DNA of 41,460 bases from Caballeronia megalochromosomata (GCA_001580565.1 LRBF01000100.1:1-41460); one strand, 5' to 3'. Shown: positions 8,448-17,260, counted from the stretch's first letter. Translations and numbers: made by a program. The notes: generated from the letters alone by a model not told the origin.

Positions 8448-9881
8448 TTGAAGCTCTACGAGAAGCTCGCCGATGAAATCGAGGAAGCCGTGCGCCGCGG
8501 TGTGTTCGCGCCGGGCGAGAAGATCGCGTCCGTGCGGCAGGCGAGCCAGCAGCACGGCGTGAGCATCAAGACCGTGCTGCATGCGTACGCGATTCTGGAA
8601 AGCCGCGGCATTCTGGAGACGCGCCCGCAGTCCGGCTACTTCGTGCGCGCGAAACCGCAGGCGGGCGCGCCGCGCGGTGAGCCGACGCGCGTGATCGCGA
8701 CGGCGTCGGAAGTCGACGTGAGCCGGCTCGTGCTATCGACCCTGCGCAGCATCGGCGCGCACGACGCGGTGCCGTTCGGCTCGCCGTATCCCGATCCCGG
8801 GCTGTTTCCGTGGCGACGCATCAACCAGTACGCGAACGCGATCGCGCGAAGGCATTCGAGCTGGAATCTCATCGACGATCTGCCGCCCGGCAATCCAGAA
8901 CTGATCCGCCAGATCGCGCGGCGTTACGCCGAAAACGGCGTGCCGGTAGATCCGGACGAGATCGTCATCACGGTCGGCGCGACCGAGGCGATCAACCTGA
9001 GCCTGCAGGCCGTCGCGAAGCCGGGCGACACAGTGGCGGTCGAATCTCCGACTTACTACGCGATGCTCCACGCGATCGAGCGTCTCGGCATGCGCGCGAT
9101 CGAAGTACCGACGCATCCGGCCGAGGGCATCGACATCGAAGCGCTGACGCAGATCATCGCGCGCCAGAAGGTGGCCGCGTGCATGGTGATGCCGAATTTT
9201 CAGAATCCGCTCGGGTTTCAGATGCCGGATGAGAAGAAGCGGCAACTGGTGGAACTGCTGTCCGGGCACGAGATTCCAGTTATCGAAAACGACGTCTATC
9301 ACGAGCTCTACTACGGCGACGCACGCCCGTCGACGCTCAAGAATTTCGATACGAAAGGACTCGTGCTGCATTGCGCGTCGTTTTCGAAGAGCCTGACGGC
9401 GTCGTATCGCATCGGCTGGGCGATGCCGGGGCGGTATCGCGCGCAGGTCGAAAAGCTCAAGTTCCTCAACACGCTGACGACGCCCTCCGTGCCGCAGGTC
9501 GCGATTGCGGACTATCTGCGCCAGGACGGCTACGACCGGCATCTGCGGCGCGTGCGCAGGCTGTATCGGCAGCAGGCGCGCATCATGAGCGCGATGGTCG
9601 AGCGCTTCTTTCCGCCGGGCACGCGCACTTCCACGCCGCAGGGCGGCTACGTGCTGTGGGTCGAGTTGCCCGAACGCGTCGATTCGATGCGGCTGTATCG
9701 CGCGGCGCTCGAATGCGGCATCACGGTCGGGCCGGGCCATATGTTTTCGACGCGCAATGCCTTCAGCCACTTCATCCGCCTCAACTACAGTTATCCGTGG
9801 ACCGCGCAGAGCGAGGCTGCGTTGCAGCGGCTCGGAGAGCTCGTCGGCAAGTTGGGCCACGACAAGGGAGATCGCACATGA
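8448..9881 (+). CDS. MocR-type regulator (GntR wHTH fused to aminotransferase fold)
   Basis: The 477-residue protein has an N-terminal GntR winged helix (about 1-68; SVRQASQQHGVSIKTVLHAY) joined to a class-I aminotransferase-like domain. The PLP-binding lysine is expected in CASFSKSLTASYRIGW (about K314); NFQNPLGF and ENDVYHELYYG are also typical. MocR regulators bind PLP or its amino-acid adducts and switch a neighbouring promoter. The start is TTG, which gives exactly the family N-terminus (MKLYEKLADEIEEAV) and has AAGGGGAAG seven bases upstream; no ATG fits. It is divergent from the FdhF/YdeP-like gene and overlaps the next gene by ATGA (9878-9881). Confidence 0.92.
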   Translation: MKLYEKLADEIEEAVRRGVFAPGEKIASVRQASQQHGVSIKTVLHAYAILESRGILETRPQSGYFVRAKPQAGAPRGEPTRVIATASEVDVSRLVLSTLRSIGAHDAVPFGSPYPDPGLFPWRRINQYANAIARRHSSWNLIDDLPPGNPELIRQIARRYAENGVPVDPDEIVITVGATEAINLSLQAVAKPGDTVAVESPTYYAMLHAIERLGMRAIEVPTHPAEGIDIEALTQIIARQKVAACMVMPNFQNPLGFQMPDEKKRQLVELLSGHEIPVIENDVYHELYYGDARPSTLKNFDTKGLVLHCASFSKSLTASYRIGWAMPGRYRAQVEKLKFLNTLTTPSVPQVAIADYLRQDGYDRHLRRVRRLYRQQARIMSAMVERFFPPGTRTSTPQGGYVLWVELPERVDSMRLYRAALECGITVGPGHMFSTRNAFSHFIRLNYSYPWTAQSEAALQRLGELVGKLGHDKGDRT

Positions 9882-10150
9882 GTGATGACATCGATCCGGC
9901 GCTCGTCGCCGTGCTGGCGCAGTTGTGGCGCGCGCAGACTGAGACTCCCGGGCGCGCGTGGTCGCTCGCGAAACTGGCGAAACAGTCCGGCTTGCCGATG
10001 AGCGCCTTGCGACGGCAATTGACCGGGCTCACCGAGGGCGGGCTCGTCGAGATGCAGATGAGCGAGGAAGGGACGGGCAGCGCGTGGTTGACGGAGGAAG
10101 GGGTGACCTTGTGCCGGGCTGTGTTCGGGGAGGGCGAACCGGCTTCCTGA
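9878..10150 (+). CDS. Small winged-helix-like protein coupled to the MocR gene
   Basis: This 90-residue acidic protein has the helix pattern of a MarR/ArsR-like winged helix: an N-terminal helix DPALVAVLAQLWRAQ, then SLAKLAKQSGLPMSALRRQLTGLTEGGLVEMQ as a likely helix-turn-helix plus wing, then SAWLTEEGVTLCRAVF. It is too short for a ligand domain. The start overlaps the MocR stop (ATGA), with AAGGGAG about seven bases upstream, so it is co-translated with the regulator. It probably acts on the same or a related promoter, but nothing in the sequence names the target. Other reading: a protein-protein adaptor with a degenerate wHTH fold. Confidence 0.8.
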   Translation: MSDDIDPALVAVLAQLWRAQTETPGRAWSLAKLAKQSGLPMSALRRQLTGLTEGGLVEMQMSEEGTGSAWLTEEGVTLCRAVFGEGEPAS

Positions 10151-10153
10151 AAT

Positions 10154-10185
10154 GAGTGGGAACATGCATGTTAAGGTGACCACTC
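10154..10185. promoter_or_regulatory. Nested inverted repeat upstream of the second MocR gene
   Basis: AACATGCATGTT (10161-10172) is a perfect 12-base palindrome. It is enclosed by GAGTGG (10154-10159) and CCACTC (10180-10185), which are also inverted repeats. The structure lies 25-57 bases before the TTG start at 10211, where a promoter is expected, so it may be the operator of this regulator or of the wHTH protein. No footprint evidence exists here; it is a sequence observation. Confidence 0.5.
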
Positions 10186-10210
10186 GAAGCCTACTTCCGG
10201 CACGCTATCC

Positions 10211-11662
10211 TTGGACATCCACATCACCCTGCACGGCCGCCGCGACCTCACCGGCCAGATCTACGGTCAATTGCGCGCAGGCATCGTCGAAGGCCGGCTT
10301 GCGGCGAACGCGCGGCTGCCGTCCACGCGCGATCTCGCCGAGCAACTCGGCGTCTCGCGCAAGACCACGCTCGATGTCTTCGAGCGTCTCATCGCCGAGG
10401 GCTATCTGCGCACGCGCGCGGGCGATGGCACTTTCGTCGCGGAAGGTCTCACGCGGCTGCCGTCCGCGCGGGCCGAACCCGTCTCGGCCCGCGCCCGTGC
10501 CACCGGCATCTGGCGCAAGATGCCCGAGCGCATGGCCATGCCGATGCCGCCCGCCCACGAAACGCTCGACTGCGATTTCAAGGGTGGCGTGACCGACAAG
10601 ACGCTCTTTCCCTACGACGCGTGGCGACGCTGCCTCAATCAGGCTTTGCGCTCGCAGGCGCGCGCGGGCGGCGGCTTCGCGGGCTATCGCGATCCGGGCG
10701 GCGAGCAGGAACTGCGGCTCGGCATCGCGCGTTATCTCGGGTTCAGCCGCGCGGTCGTGTGCAACTGGCAGGACGTGATCGTGACGCAGGGCGCGCAGCA
10801 GGCGCTCGACCTGCTCGCGCGTGTCACGATCCAGCCGGGCGATGTCGTCGCGCTCGAGGAACCGGGCTATCCGCCCGCCCGCGCGCTATTCGCGGCGCTC
10901 GGCGCGCGCCTCGCGCACGTGCCGGTCGATGGCGAGGGCATGGTCGTGAAAAAGCTGCCGCGCAACACCCGCCTCGTCTATGTGACGCCGTCGCACCAGT
11001 TTCCGCTCGGCATGCCGATGAGCCTCGAGCGGCGCATCGAATTGCTCGAATGGGCGGCGCGGCGCGGCGCGGTGATCGTCGAGGACGACTACGACGGCGA
11101 ATTCCGCTTCGAAGGGAGGCCGGTGGAATCGCTGAAGAGTCTGGATCGCGCGGGTCTCGTCGCGTATGTCGGGACATTTTCGAAGACGCTCTTCCCCGAT
11201 CTGCGCCTCGGCTATGTCGTGCCGCCCGCGAGCCTGTCCGAGCCGCTCTGGAACGCGAAGCAGATTTGCGACTGGCACAGTTGCATGCTCACGCAAACCG
11301 CGCTCGGCGCCTTCATGCTCGACGGCGAATACGCGAAGCATTTGCGCCGCATGCACAAGGCGTACGCGCAACGTCGGGCGATTCTGATCGAGCGTCTGAG
11401 CGGCGAACTCGCGCCCTGGTTCGAGCCGCTGCCCGCGACGGCGGGCATCCATCTCGTCGCGCGGCTCGCCGGTTCGATGCGCGAGGACGACGTGGTCGCG
11501 GCGGCGCGCGCCGTATCGGTCGGCGTGTATGGAATCCGCGCGTTCTATGCGGGCGAGCCGGCGCAGCAGGGCGTGCTGCTGGGCTATGGCGGGACGAACG
11601 CCGCGGCGATCGAACGCGGCATGAAGCGCCTCGCCGCGCTCATGCCGACGCTCGCGCGCTAG
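10211..11662 (+). CDS. MocR/PdxR-type regulator (GntR wHTH plus aminotransferase fold)
   Basis: The 483-residue product has a GntR winged helix (about 1-80; LPSTRDLAEQLGVSRKTTLDVFERL) and an aminotransferase-like domain with VEDDYDGEFRFEG and VGTFSKTLFPDLRLGY (PLP lysine about K325). The architecture and N-terminus (a short strand then LTGQIYGQLRAGI) resemble the PdxR/GabR branch, which is distinct from the gene at 8448. The start is TTG at 10211; no ATG allows a normal N-terminus. No target gene is divergent from it; the downstream neighbour is convergent and only 10 bases away, so its target may be itself, the upstream genes or a gene elsewhere. Confidence 0.9.
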   Translation: MDIHITLHGRRDLTGQIYGQLRAGIVEGRLAANARLPSTRDLAEQLGVSRKTTLDVFERLIAEGYLRTRAGDGTFVAEGLTRLPSARAEPVSARARATGIWRKMPERMAMPMPPAHETLDCDFKGGVTDKTLFPYDAWRRCLNQALRSQARAGGGFAGYRDPGGEQELRLGIARYLGFSRAVVCNWQDVIVTQGAQQALDLLARVTIQPGDVVALEEPGYPPARALFAALGARLAHVPVDGEGMVVKKLPRNTRLVYVTPSHQFPLGMPMSLERRIELLEWAARRGAVIVEDDYDGEFRFEGRPVESLKSLDRAGLVAYVGTFSKTLFPDLRLGYVVPPASLSEPLWNAKQICDWHSCMLTQTALGAFMLDGEYAKHLRRMHKAYAQRRAILIERLSGELAPWFEPLPATAGIHLVARLAGSMREDDVVAAARAVSVGVYGIRAFYAGEPAQQGVLLGYGGTNAAAIERGMKRLAALMPTLAR

Positions 11663-11672
11663 CCTCGCGGCA

Positions 11673-12812
11673 TCACTGATCGCACAGCAACAACAGCTTT
11701 TCCTGCGCGCTGCAGCTCGCCTTCTTCGGCTTCTGCGCGGCCGCATCGGGGTCACGCGTCGCGACCTTGCGCGCCGGCGCCTGCGATTGCTCGGCCGCGG
11801 CGGTGCGCTGCGCGATGCACGCGCGCAGGCGCTTCTCCATCGGCGGATAGTACTTCCAGCCATGCGTGAGCGGCGGCAGTTCGAGATGCACCTGCTTCCA
11901 CTTCGGATGGCCGTTCGCCTGCAGCGTGTCGAAGTTCGTGCACAGCGAATCGGCGAATTTCGACAGCGCGCCGACCGTGCCGCGCAAGCCGTAATCGTAG
12001 GTCACGAGGAACGCCTTCACGGTGAGCGTCGGCGTGTCTTCCTGAATCCAGTTCGGATAGCTCGTCGTGCGGATCGTCGCGGGGAAGTAGGTCTGCTTCG
12101 CGCGCGCGGTTTCGGGCGCGCTCGAATCGAGACGCAGCAGCTTGATCTGCTTCAGGAGCTCGGGATTCATGTCCTGGAAGAGTTTCGCCGGCTGGCCCGC
12201 GACGATCACCGCCACATCGATCTTGCCGACGATCAGCCGCGCGAGCGAATCCTCGTTGTTGAGATGCTGCTCGTTCGCATCGGCGATCGGCTCGCCGAAC
12301 ATCAGCCGATACAGCGTCTCCGCCGACTGCGCCGTGCCGCTGCCGATCGGCCCGACGCTGATGTTCTTGCCCTTGATCTCGTGGATGAACTTCATCGGCG
12401 AATCCGAGCGCGTGACGAAATAGATTTCCTCGTCGTAGAGCGGCATGATGAGCCGCAGCGGCTTGATGATCTTGCCCGCGTCCGCGTTGCCCGAGGTCGC
12501 CATGTCCATGTACGCCTGATACACGTCCGACTGCACGAGCGCGAATTTCACGCCGGGCTCGTAGCGCATGCGCTGCACGTTTTCAGCCGATCCCTTCGAC
12601 GGCAGCACTTCCAGCTCGATGCCCGCCGGCTCGGCCACGTACTTCGACAAGTCCTGGCCGATCTGGATATACGTGCCGCGCTCCTGGCCCGTCGTGATCT
12701 TGTAGGGCACGGGATCGGCGGCGAAGCTCGATCCCGCGTCGATCAGCCCGGCGATGGCAAGAAGTGCCAGCGCGCCCCGTGCGGCGTTGCGCATGCTTTT
12801 CGTGGTGAACAT
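11673..12812 (-). CDS. TAXI-family TRAP-type solute-binding protein, orphan
   Basis: The 379-residue protein starts with a Sec signal peptide (basic start, hydrophobic ALALLAIAGLIDAG, probable cleavage after SFA near residue 31). The mature part begins with YKITTGQERGTYIQIGQDLSKYV, as in TAXI proteins, and has IGSGTAQSAETLYRLMF near residue 155-172. TAXI proteins feed small acids or amino acids to DctM-like fused permeases. No TRAP permease gene is adjacent, so it is an orphan. The C-terminal 45 residues form a Lys/Ala/Gln-rich tail ending in a Cys-containing segment (ASCSAQEKLLLLCDQ) that is unusual for the family. AAGGG lies about eight bases before the ATG. Confidence 0.87.
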   Translation of the reverse strand: MFTTKSMRNAARGALALLAIAGLIDAGSSFAADPVPYKITTGQERGTYIQIGQDLSKYVAEPAGIELEVLPSKGSAENVQRMRYEPGVKFALVQSDVYQAYMDMATSGNADAGKIIKPLRLIMPLYDEEIYFVTRSDSPMKFIHEIKGKNISVGPIGSGTAQSAETLYRLMFGEPIADANEQHLNNEDSLARLIVGKIDVAVIVAGQPAKLFQDMNPELLKQIKLLRLDSSAPETARAKQTYFPATIRTTSYPNWIQEDTPTLTVKAFLVTYDYGLRGTVGALSKFADSLCTNFDTLQANGHPKWKQVHLELPPLTHGWKYYPPMEKRLRACIAQRTAAAEQSQAPARKVATRDPDAAAQKPKKASCSAQEKLLLLCDQ

Positions 12813-13003
12813 GATTGACCCTTAATCGGAGTTGGACGGGTGCTTTTGAAACTCGCGCGTCGCGAATCTTTCGAGATGCGCGCAATCTGCTCATGCCCGG
12901 TCACTCACATGCGGCCCAACGCGAAGGTGCGTGGCGCGTGCCTGCCGTGCGTCGTTGTTGTCTCTGTGTGGTCTGGTCCGTGCGTCGTTCTTTTGCGTTT
13001 TTT

Positions 13004-14956
13004 TTAGCGCGACGGCTTGGCGGCCGGGTCGCCGCCGCTCCAGCCGTATTGCTTGATGGCGCGTTCGAGTTCCTCGGACTTGTCGGAGTCCAGATGCGAG
13101 CCGGCCGGCATGTTGGCGAACTGAGGCGACGCGCCAGCGCTCGTCGGCGTGCTGCGCGGCGACGCGTTCGTCTGCGCGACGGGCTGGCTCACGACCTGCG
13201 GCACGCGCGGCGCGGCGGCAGTGGGCGCGACAGGCTGCGTCGCGGCCGCGGGCGGTCGCGGTACGGCGGCCTGCATCGTCGCCGTGGATGGGGGCGGCGC
13301 GCTGCTGCTTTGGCTGCCGGATTGCGGCGGGCGCGGCACGGCGGCGCGCGTGGCCGGCGCCGAAGGCTGCGGCGGATCTTCGCCAAGGTAGTACGCGCCG
13401 CGCGGGTTGGCCGGGCGCGCGGCCGGCTGCGGTTCGTCGCCGAGATAGTACGGGGCGCGCGTATTTGCGGCGCGCGCGTTGTTGGTGGCGGCGGGCGGCG
13501 GCGTGTCTTCGTCGCCGAGATAGTAGGGCGTGCGCGCGGCCTGCGTGACAGGCGCCGGCGCGGTTTTCGCCGCCGGCTGCGAAGGCGCGGGCGCGGCGGC
13601 CTGCGTGCTCGTCTGCGCGGGCCTCGTCATCGTCGTGGCGACGGTGGGCGCGGCGGGCGGCGTGACCGGCGTGACCGTCGTCGAGGTGATCGCGGCGGTC
13701 GCCGCCTGGGCGCGCGCGATCTTCTCCGCATGCGATTCGTAGGCTTCGTCGTCGGCCTGGCGCGCGGCGGCGGCGTTGCGCTGCGACGCGCGCCGCTCCG
13801 TGGCGGGTTTCTGCGCGAGAGCGCCCGGCCTCGTGGCCGGCGTGACCGCTGCAACGTTTGCCTGCGCGGGCACGCCGGCGCCTGGCTTCGGCTGCGTGGC
13901 CGCCGCGTTGGTCGTGTTCGATGTGTCGGGCGCATTCGCGACGGCCGGCGGTGGCGCCGCGCCCGGAACCCTCTTCGCGAGCGCCGCCGCGGCCGTCGGT
14001 GCGAGCCAGCCCGCATGCGAGACCACTCGTTCCAGCATGGTTTGCGATTCCATATTGCTGCCGTCGAGCGCGAGCGCCTCGCCCGCGTTCTGTTGCACGC
14101 AGGCCCACGCGGAGGTCCGCTCGCAGGCGCGCGCGAGTTGCAGCGCGGCGTCGCGTTGCGATTCACGCTTGACCAGTTCGTCCTTCAGGGTTTCGTAGTC
14201 CGCGCGGGCCTGCTGCTGCGCCGGAAGAACCCGGAGCCGCGCGCGCGCGGTGGCGAGGTCGTGCTGTTCCAGCGCGATGCGCACGCCTTGCAGCGTATCG
14301 CCGGAAGCGAGCGCGCGTGCGTCGGTGGGCGCGCGGCGCTCGGCGGTGACGGGCGCCGCGCCCGGCGCATCGGTTGCGCCGCGCATGAGCGAGCCGGCCT
14401 TGGAATCGATCGCGCCCGAGACGCTGTGGTCGTCGGATGACGTGCCGCCGCCATCGGAATCGCCGAGCTGGTAATAGAACATCGCGCCGAGCAGCAGCAC
14501 GAGGCCGCATGCGCCCGCGATGATCGTCTTCTTCGTGCTCCAGCGCTCGGAGCCGGGCAGGGCATCGGGATCGTTGCCGGATTCGGCATAGGCGTTGCGC
14601 GCGGATTCCTCCGCGCGGCGCGTGCGATACTCCGCCGCTTTCTGCGCGATGCGCTCGCTCGCGCGCTCCGTCCAGCGCGAGCGCATGCCCGGCTCGACGC
14701 GCTCGCCGGCATCGGAGCCCATCGAGGCGGAAGAAGTCGATGCGGAAGCCGCCGCCGACGCGAGCGGCGCCGCAGCCGCTTCTTCGAAAACGTTCGTACG
14801 CGGCTTGCCGGGCGCGGCCTCGCGCGTCGGGCCGAACGCGGCGTTGCGATCGGCGCCGCAATTGGGGCAACTGTCGGCGTTTTTGCGCACCGTGCTGCCG
14901 CACCGCTGGCAGACGACGGAGAACATGGATGCGGGAAACGTCAGACGCGTGGTCAT
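13004..14956 (-). CDS. Zinc-ribbon, single-pass membrane protein with YYLG[D/E] repeats
   Basis: This 650-residue protein begins with a zinc ribbon (C16-x2-C19 and C30-x2-C33), then a low-complexity Ala/Ser and charged region, one transmembrane helix (about 144-164, TIIAGACGLVLLLGAMFYY), a helical region with DTLQGVRIALEQHDLATARARL, and a long Ala/Pro/Thr-rich stretch. Within that stretch YYLG[D/E] occurs three times (about residues 478, 503 and 522), each followed by acidic and Pro-rich sequence, and AVPRPP occurs twice. The topology suggests a cytoplasmic zinc ribbon and a periplasmic Pro-rich arm that might span or bind the cell wall, but no function is known to me. A second start at Met11 is possible. 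The end has charged helix DKSEELERAIKQYGW. Confidence 0.82.
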   Translation of the reverse strand: MTTRLTFPASMFSVVCQRCGSTVRKNADSCPNCGADRNAAFGPTREAAPGKPRTNVFEEAAAAPLASAAASASTSSASMGSDAGERVEPGMRSRWTERASERIAQKAAEYRTRRAEESARNAYAESGNDPDALPGSERWSTKKTIIAGACGLVLLLGAMFYYQLGDSDGGGTSSDDHSVSGAIDSKAGSLMRGATDAPGAAPVTAERRAPTDARALASGDTLQGVRIALEQHDLATARARLRVLPAQQQARADYETLKDELVKRESQRDAALQLARACERTSAWACVQQNAGEALALDGSNMESQTMLERVVSHAGWLAPTAAAALAKRVPGAAPPPAVANAPDTSNTTNAAATQPKPGAGVPAQANVAAVTPATRPGALAQKPATERRASQRNAAAARQADDEAYESHAEKIARAQAATAAITSTTVTPVTPPAAPTVATTMTRPAQTSTQAAAPAPSQPAAKTAPAPVTQAARTPYYLGDEDTPPPAATNNARAANTRAPYYLGDEPQPAARPANPRGAYYLGEDPPQPSAPATRAAVPRPPQSGSQSSSAPPPSTATMQAAVPRPPAAATQPVAPTAAAPRVPQVVSQPVAQTNASPRSTPTSAGASPQFANMPAGSHLDSDKSEELERAIKQYGWSGGDPAAKPSR

Positions 14957-15462
14957 TGCTGGAGCCCTCGAAGGACATGTGCGTGTGAGGTTGCCAAAAT
15001 CGCGTGGCCGCCAGTGCGCGCCGGGTCGTCGCGCCTATACGCAGGAACGCAGTCCCGCAACAGCAATCCTTCGTATTCTCTCCCCGCGCGCCGTGCGCGC
15101 CGGCGGGAAACGACATTTCGACTATGGTTCAACCACTATCGAACGTCAATTGCCTTTCGCACCTATTTCCGGGCCGCGAGACTTAAGCGACTACACCAAT
15201 GCGACTCGGCCTCGCTCACGATAATTTCTGACATTTTGGGATCGTGCCGGCGGTTTTGAACCGCCAATCCTTAGCCGATAAACGACAAGGGGACGCGATC
15301 GCCGGATAACCCACTGATGTGAAAGCGATTCACGCGCCCCGTGAAACGTTGTTGCGCGTCCACGCCGGGCGTGTAAACACTGATGGCCGAATCGCCGGAG
15401 GCTGAGCGGGATTTGCTCAGTGATCCGAAGCATTGCCGAAAAAGCGTGCTTCGTTTGCAAAC
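14957..15462. other. 506-bp gap with several small hairpins and no convincing gene
   Basis: No ORF here has a credible start or codon bias. The region holds a GGCGGTT/AACCGCC hairpin (15249-15265, loop TTG), TTCACG/CGTGAA near 15329-15345, CTGAGC/GCTCAG (15402-15407 and 15415-15420) and a perfect 14-base palindrome TCGTTTGCAAACGA (15451-15464). The promoter of the zinc-ribbon gene (minus strand) must lie in its left part. The right part could hold a small RNA or regulator sites; none of the hairpins is followed by a T-run. Confidence 0.45.
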
Positions 15463-15503
15463 GACGAGGGCCGCGACGCGAATTGCGCGCCGCGGCCCTC
15501 GTC
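15463..15503 (-). terminator. Hairpin after the aldehyde dehydrogenase gene
   Basis: GACGAGGGCCGCG (15463-15475) and CGCGGCCCTCGTC (15491-15503) form a perfect 13-bp stem with a 15-base loop, starting 17 bases after the dehydrogenase stop. A T-rich run after it on the minus strand is weak (CGTTTGC), so it may work with Rho or protect the mRNA 3' end. Confidence 0.65.
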
Positions 15504-15519
15504 AGCCCATCCGGAAGCC

Positions 15520-17103
15520 TTACTTGGCCAGTTGCAGCTTGCCGTCGACGCGGCGGTTCAGGCCGAGCGGATTGTCCGTCTTCAGTGCGTCGGGCAGGAG
15601 CGCGTCAGGCAGATCCTGATAGCTCACCGGACGCAGGAAACGGTTGATCGCGAGGCTGCCGACCGAAGTGGAGCGGCCATCGGCCGTCGACGGGAACGGG
15701 CCGCCGTGAACCATCGCGTGGCCGACTTCCACGCCCGTGCCGAAGCCGTTCACCAGCAGTCGGCCGGTGCGGCGCTCGAGCGCGGGCAGGACGCGCTTCG
15801 CTTCGGCGTAATCCGCTTCGTCGATGTGCAGCGCCGAGGTCAACTGACCTTCGAGCGATTCGACCAGATCCAGCATGGTCGCGAGATCCGGGCAGCGCAC
15901 GACGAGCGACGACGCGCCGAAGATTTCTTCCTGCAGTTCGTGGCTCGTGCGGAACGCTTCGGCCGTGGTGATGAACAGCGCCGACCGGCCCTGGTTCGCG
16001 CCCTTCGCCTCGACGCCGCGCGCGGCGGTCGTCACGCCGGCGTGCTCGCCCGCGCGCTCGACAGCGCCCTGATAGGTCTTGCAGATGCCCGGCGTGAGCA
16101 TGGTCTGCGCGGCGGTTTCCGAGAGCGCAGCCGATGCCGCTGCGATGAACTTGTCGAGATCCGGACCGTCGACGGCGAGCACCAGACCCGGATTCGTGCA
16201 GAACTGGCCGGCGCCGAGCACGAGCGAGCCCACGAACGCCTTGGCAATGGCTTCGCCACGGTTCGCGAGCGCGGCCGGGAACAGCAGGACCGGGTTGATG
16301 CTGCTCATTTCCGCGTAGACGGGAATCGGCTCGGGGCGCGCTGCCGCGAGCTTCATCAGCGCCGTGCCGCCGCCGCGCGAGCCGGTGAAGCCGGCCGCCT
16401 TGATGCGATTGTCCTTGACCAGACCCTGACCGACGTCGCGGCCGCTGTCGAACAGCAGCGAGAACGTGCCTTCGGGCATGCCGCAGTCCTTCACCGCCTT
16501 CTGCACCGCGCGGCCGACGAGTTCCGCCGTGCCCGGGTGCGCCGAGTGCGCCTTGACGATGACCGGGCAGCCGGCGGCGAGCGCCGAAGCCGTGTCGCCG
16601 CCCGCGACGGAGAACGCGAGCGGGAAGTTGCTCGCGCCGAACACGGCGACCGGACCGACGCCGATATGGCGCAGGCGCAGATCGACGCGCGGCAGCGGCT
16701 TGCGCTCGGGCTGCGCCGGATCGATGCGCACGCCGAGGAAGTCGCCGTTGCGGACCACGTCGGCGAACATGCGCAACTGGCCGACCGTGCGGCCGCGCTC
16801 GCCTTCGAGGCGCGCGCGCGGCAGGCCGCTTTCGATCATGCAGCGCTCGATCAGGTCGTCGCCGATATCGAGAATGTTCTGCGCGATGGTGTCGAGAAAT
16901 TTCGCGCGCGCTTCGGGCGCGGTTTCGCGATAGACATCGAACGCGGCCCACGCGAGCGCGCACGCGCGGTCGAGATCGGCGAGCGTCGCGCCGCCGAAAG
17001 CCGGTTCGATGGCCGCGCCGGTCGCGGCGTTGACGGCCTTGATCGAGCCGTTCGAGCCGAAAGCCGATTCCTGACCGATGAGCAGGTTGCCAGTGAGTTG
17101 CAT
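15520..17103 (-). CDS. 2-oxoglutarate semialdehyde dehydrogenase (2,5-dioxovalerate dehydrogenase)
   Basis: The 527-residue protein is an aldehyde dehydrogenase of the alpha-ketoglutaric semialdehyde type (EC 1.2.1.26), which oxidises 2,5-dioxopentanoate to 2-oxoglutarate with NAD(P)+. The nucleophile is Cys302 in [10 protein letters not shown] and the general base Glu265 in [31 protein letters not shown] and FTGSRGGG are family hallmarks. This is the last step of non-phosphorylative breakdown of pentoses, sugar acids or hydroxyproline. No upstream dehydratase or dehydrogenase of those routes is in the window, so the source of the aldehyde is not shown. AAGGACGAG lies upstream of the ATG. It is divergent from the LysR gene at 17261. 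Confidence 0.9.
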   Translation of the reverse strand: MQLTGNLLIGQESAFGSNGSIKAVNAATGAAIEPAFGGATLADLDRACALAWAAFDVYRETAPEARAKFLDTIAQNILDIGDDLIERCMIESGLPRARLEGERGRTVGQLRMFADVVRNGDFLGVRIDPAQPERKPLPRVDLRLRHIGVGPVAVFGASNFPLAFSVAGGDTASALAAGCPVIVKAHSAHPGTAELVGRAVQKAVKDCGMPEGTFSLLFDSGRDVGQGLVKDNRIKAAGFTGSRGGGTALMKLAAARPEPIPVYAEMSSINPVLLFPAALANRGEAIAKAFVGSLVLGAGQFCTNPGLVLAVDGPDLDKFIAAASAALSETAAQTMLTPGICKTYQGAVERAGEHAGVTTAARGVEAKGANQGRSALFITTAEAFRTSHELQEEIFGASSLVVRCPDLATMLDLVESLEGQLTSALHIDEADYAEAKRVLPALERRTGRLLVNGFGTGVEVGHAMVHGGPFPSTADGRSTSVGSLAINRFLRPVSYQDLPDALLPDALKTDNPLGLNRRVDGKLQLAK

Positions 17104-17167
17104 GTTGTCTCGTCCTTGCTTGGAGTGATTCGTGGCAGCCAGTTGTACGATGACTGCATCATGCCCG

Positions 17168-17199
17168 ACTATACGGCTTCGCGCGGGCGGCTGTATAGT
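17168..17199. promoter_or_regulatory. ACTATAC/GTATAGT inverted repeat in the dehydrogenase-LysR intergenic region
   Basis: ACTATAC (17168-17174) and GTATAGT (17193-17199) are perfect 7-base inverted repeats 18 bases apart. Each arm includes TATAGT, a good -10 hexamer: one for the LysR gene (plus strand, 17194-17199) and one for the dehydrogenase (minus strand, 17168-17173). So this may be two back-to-back overlapping promoters, an LTTR operator, or both. Neither has a clean TTGACA at 16-18 bases. Confidence 0.55.
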
Positions 17200-17260
17200 G
17201 AAACCTTTCCATCGCTTGATCGCTTTTTGGAATCACCCACGCTTTCCCGCAGGCCGAAGG

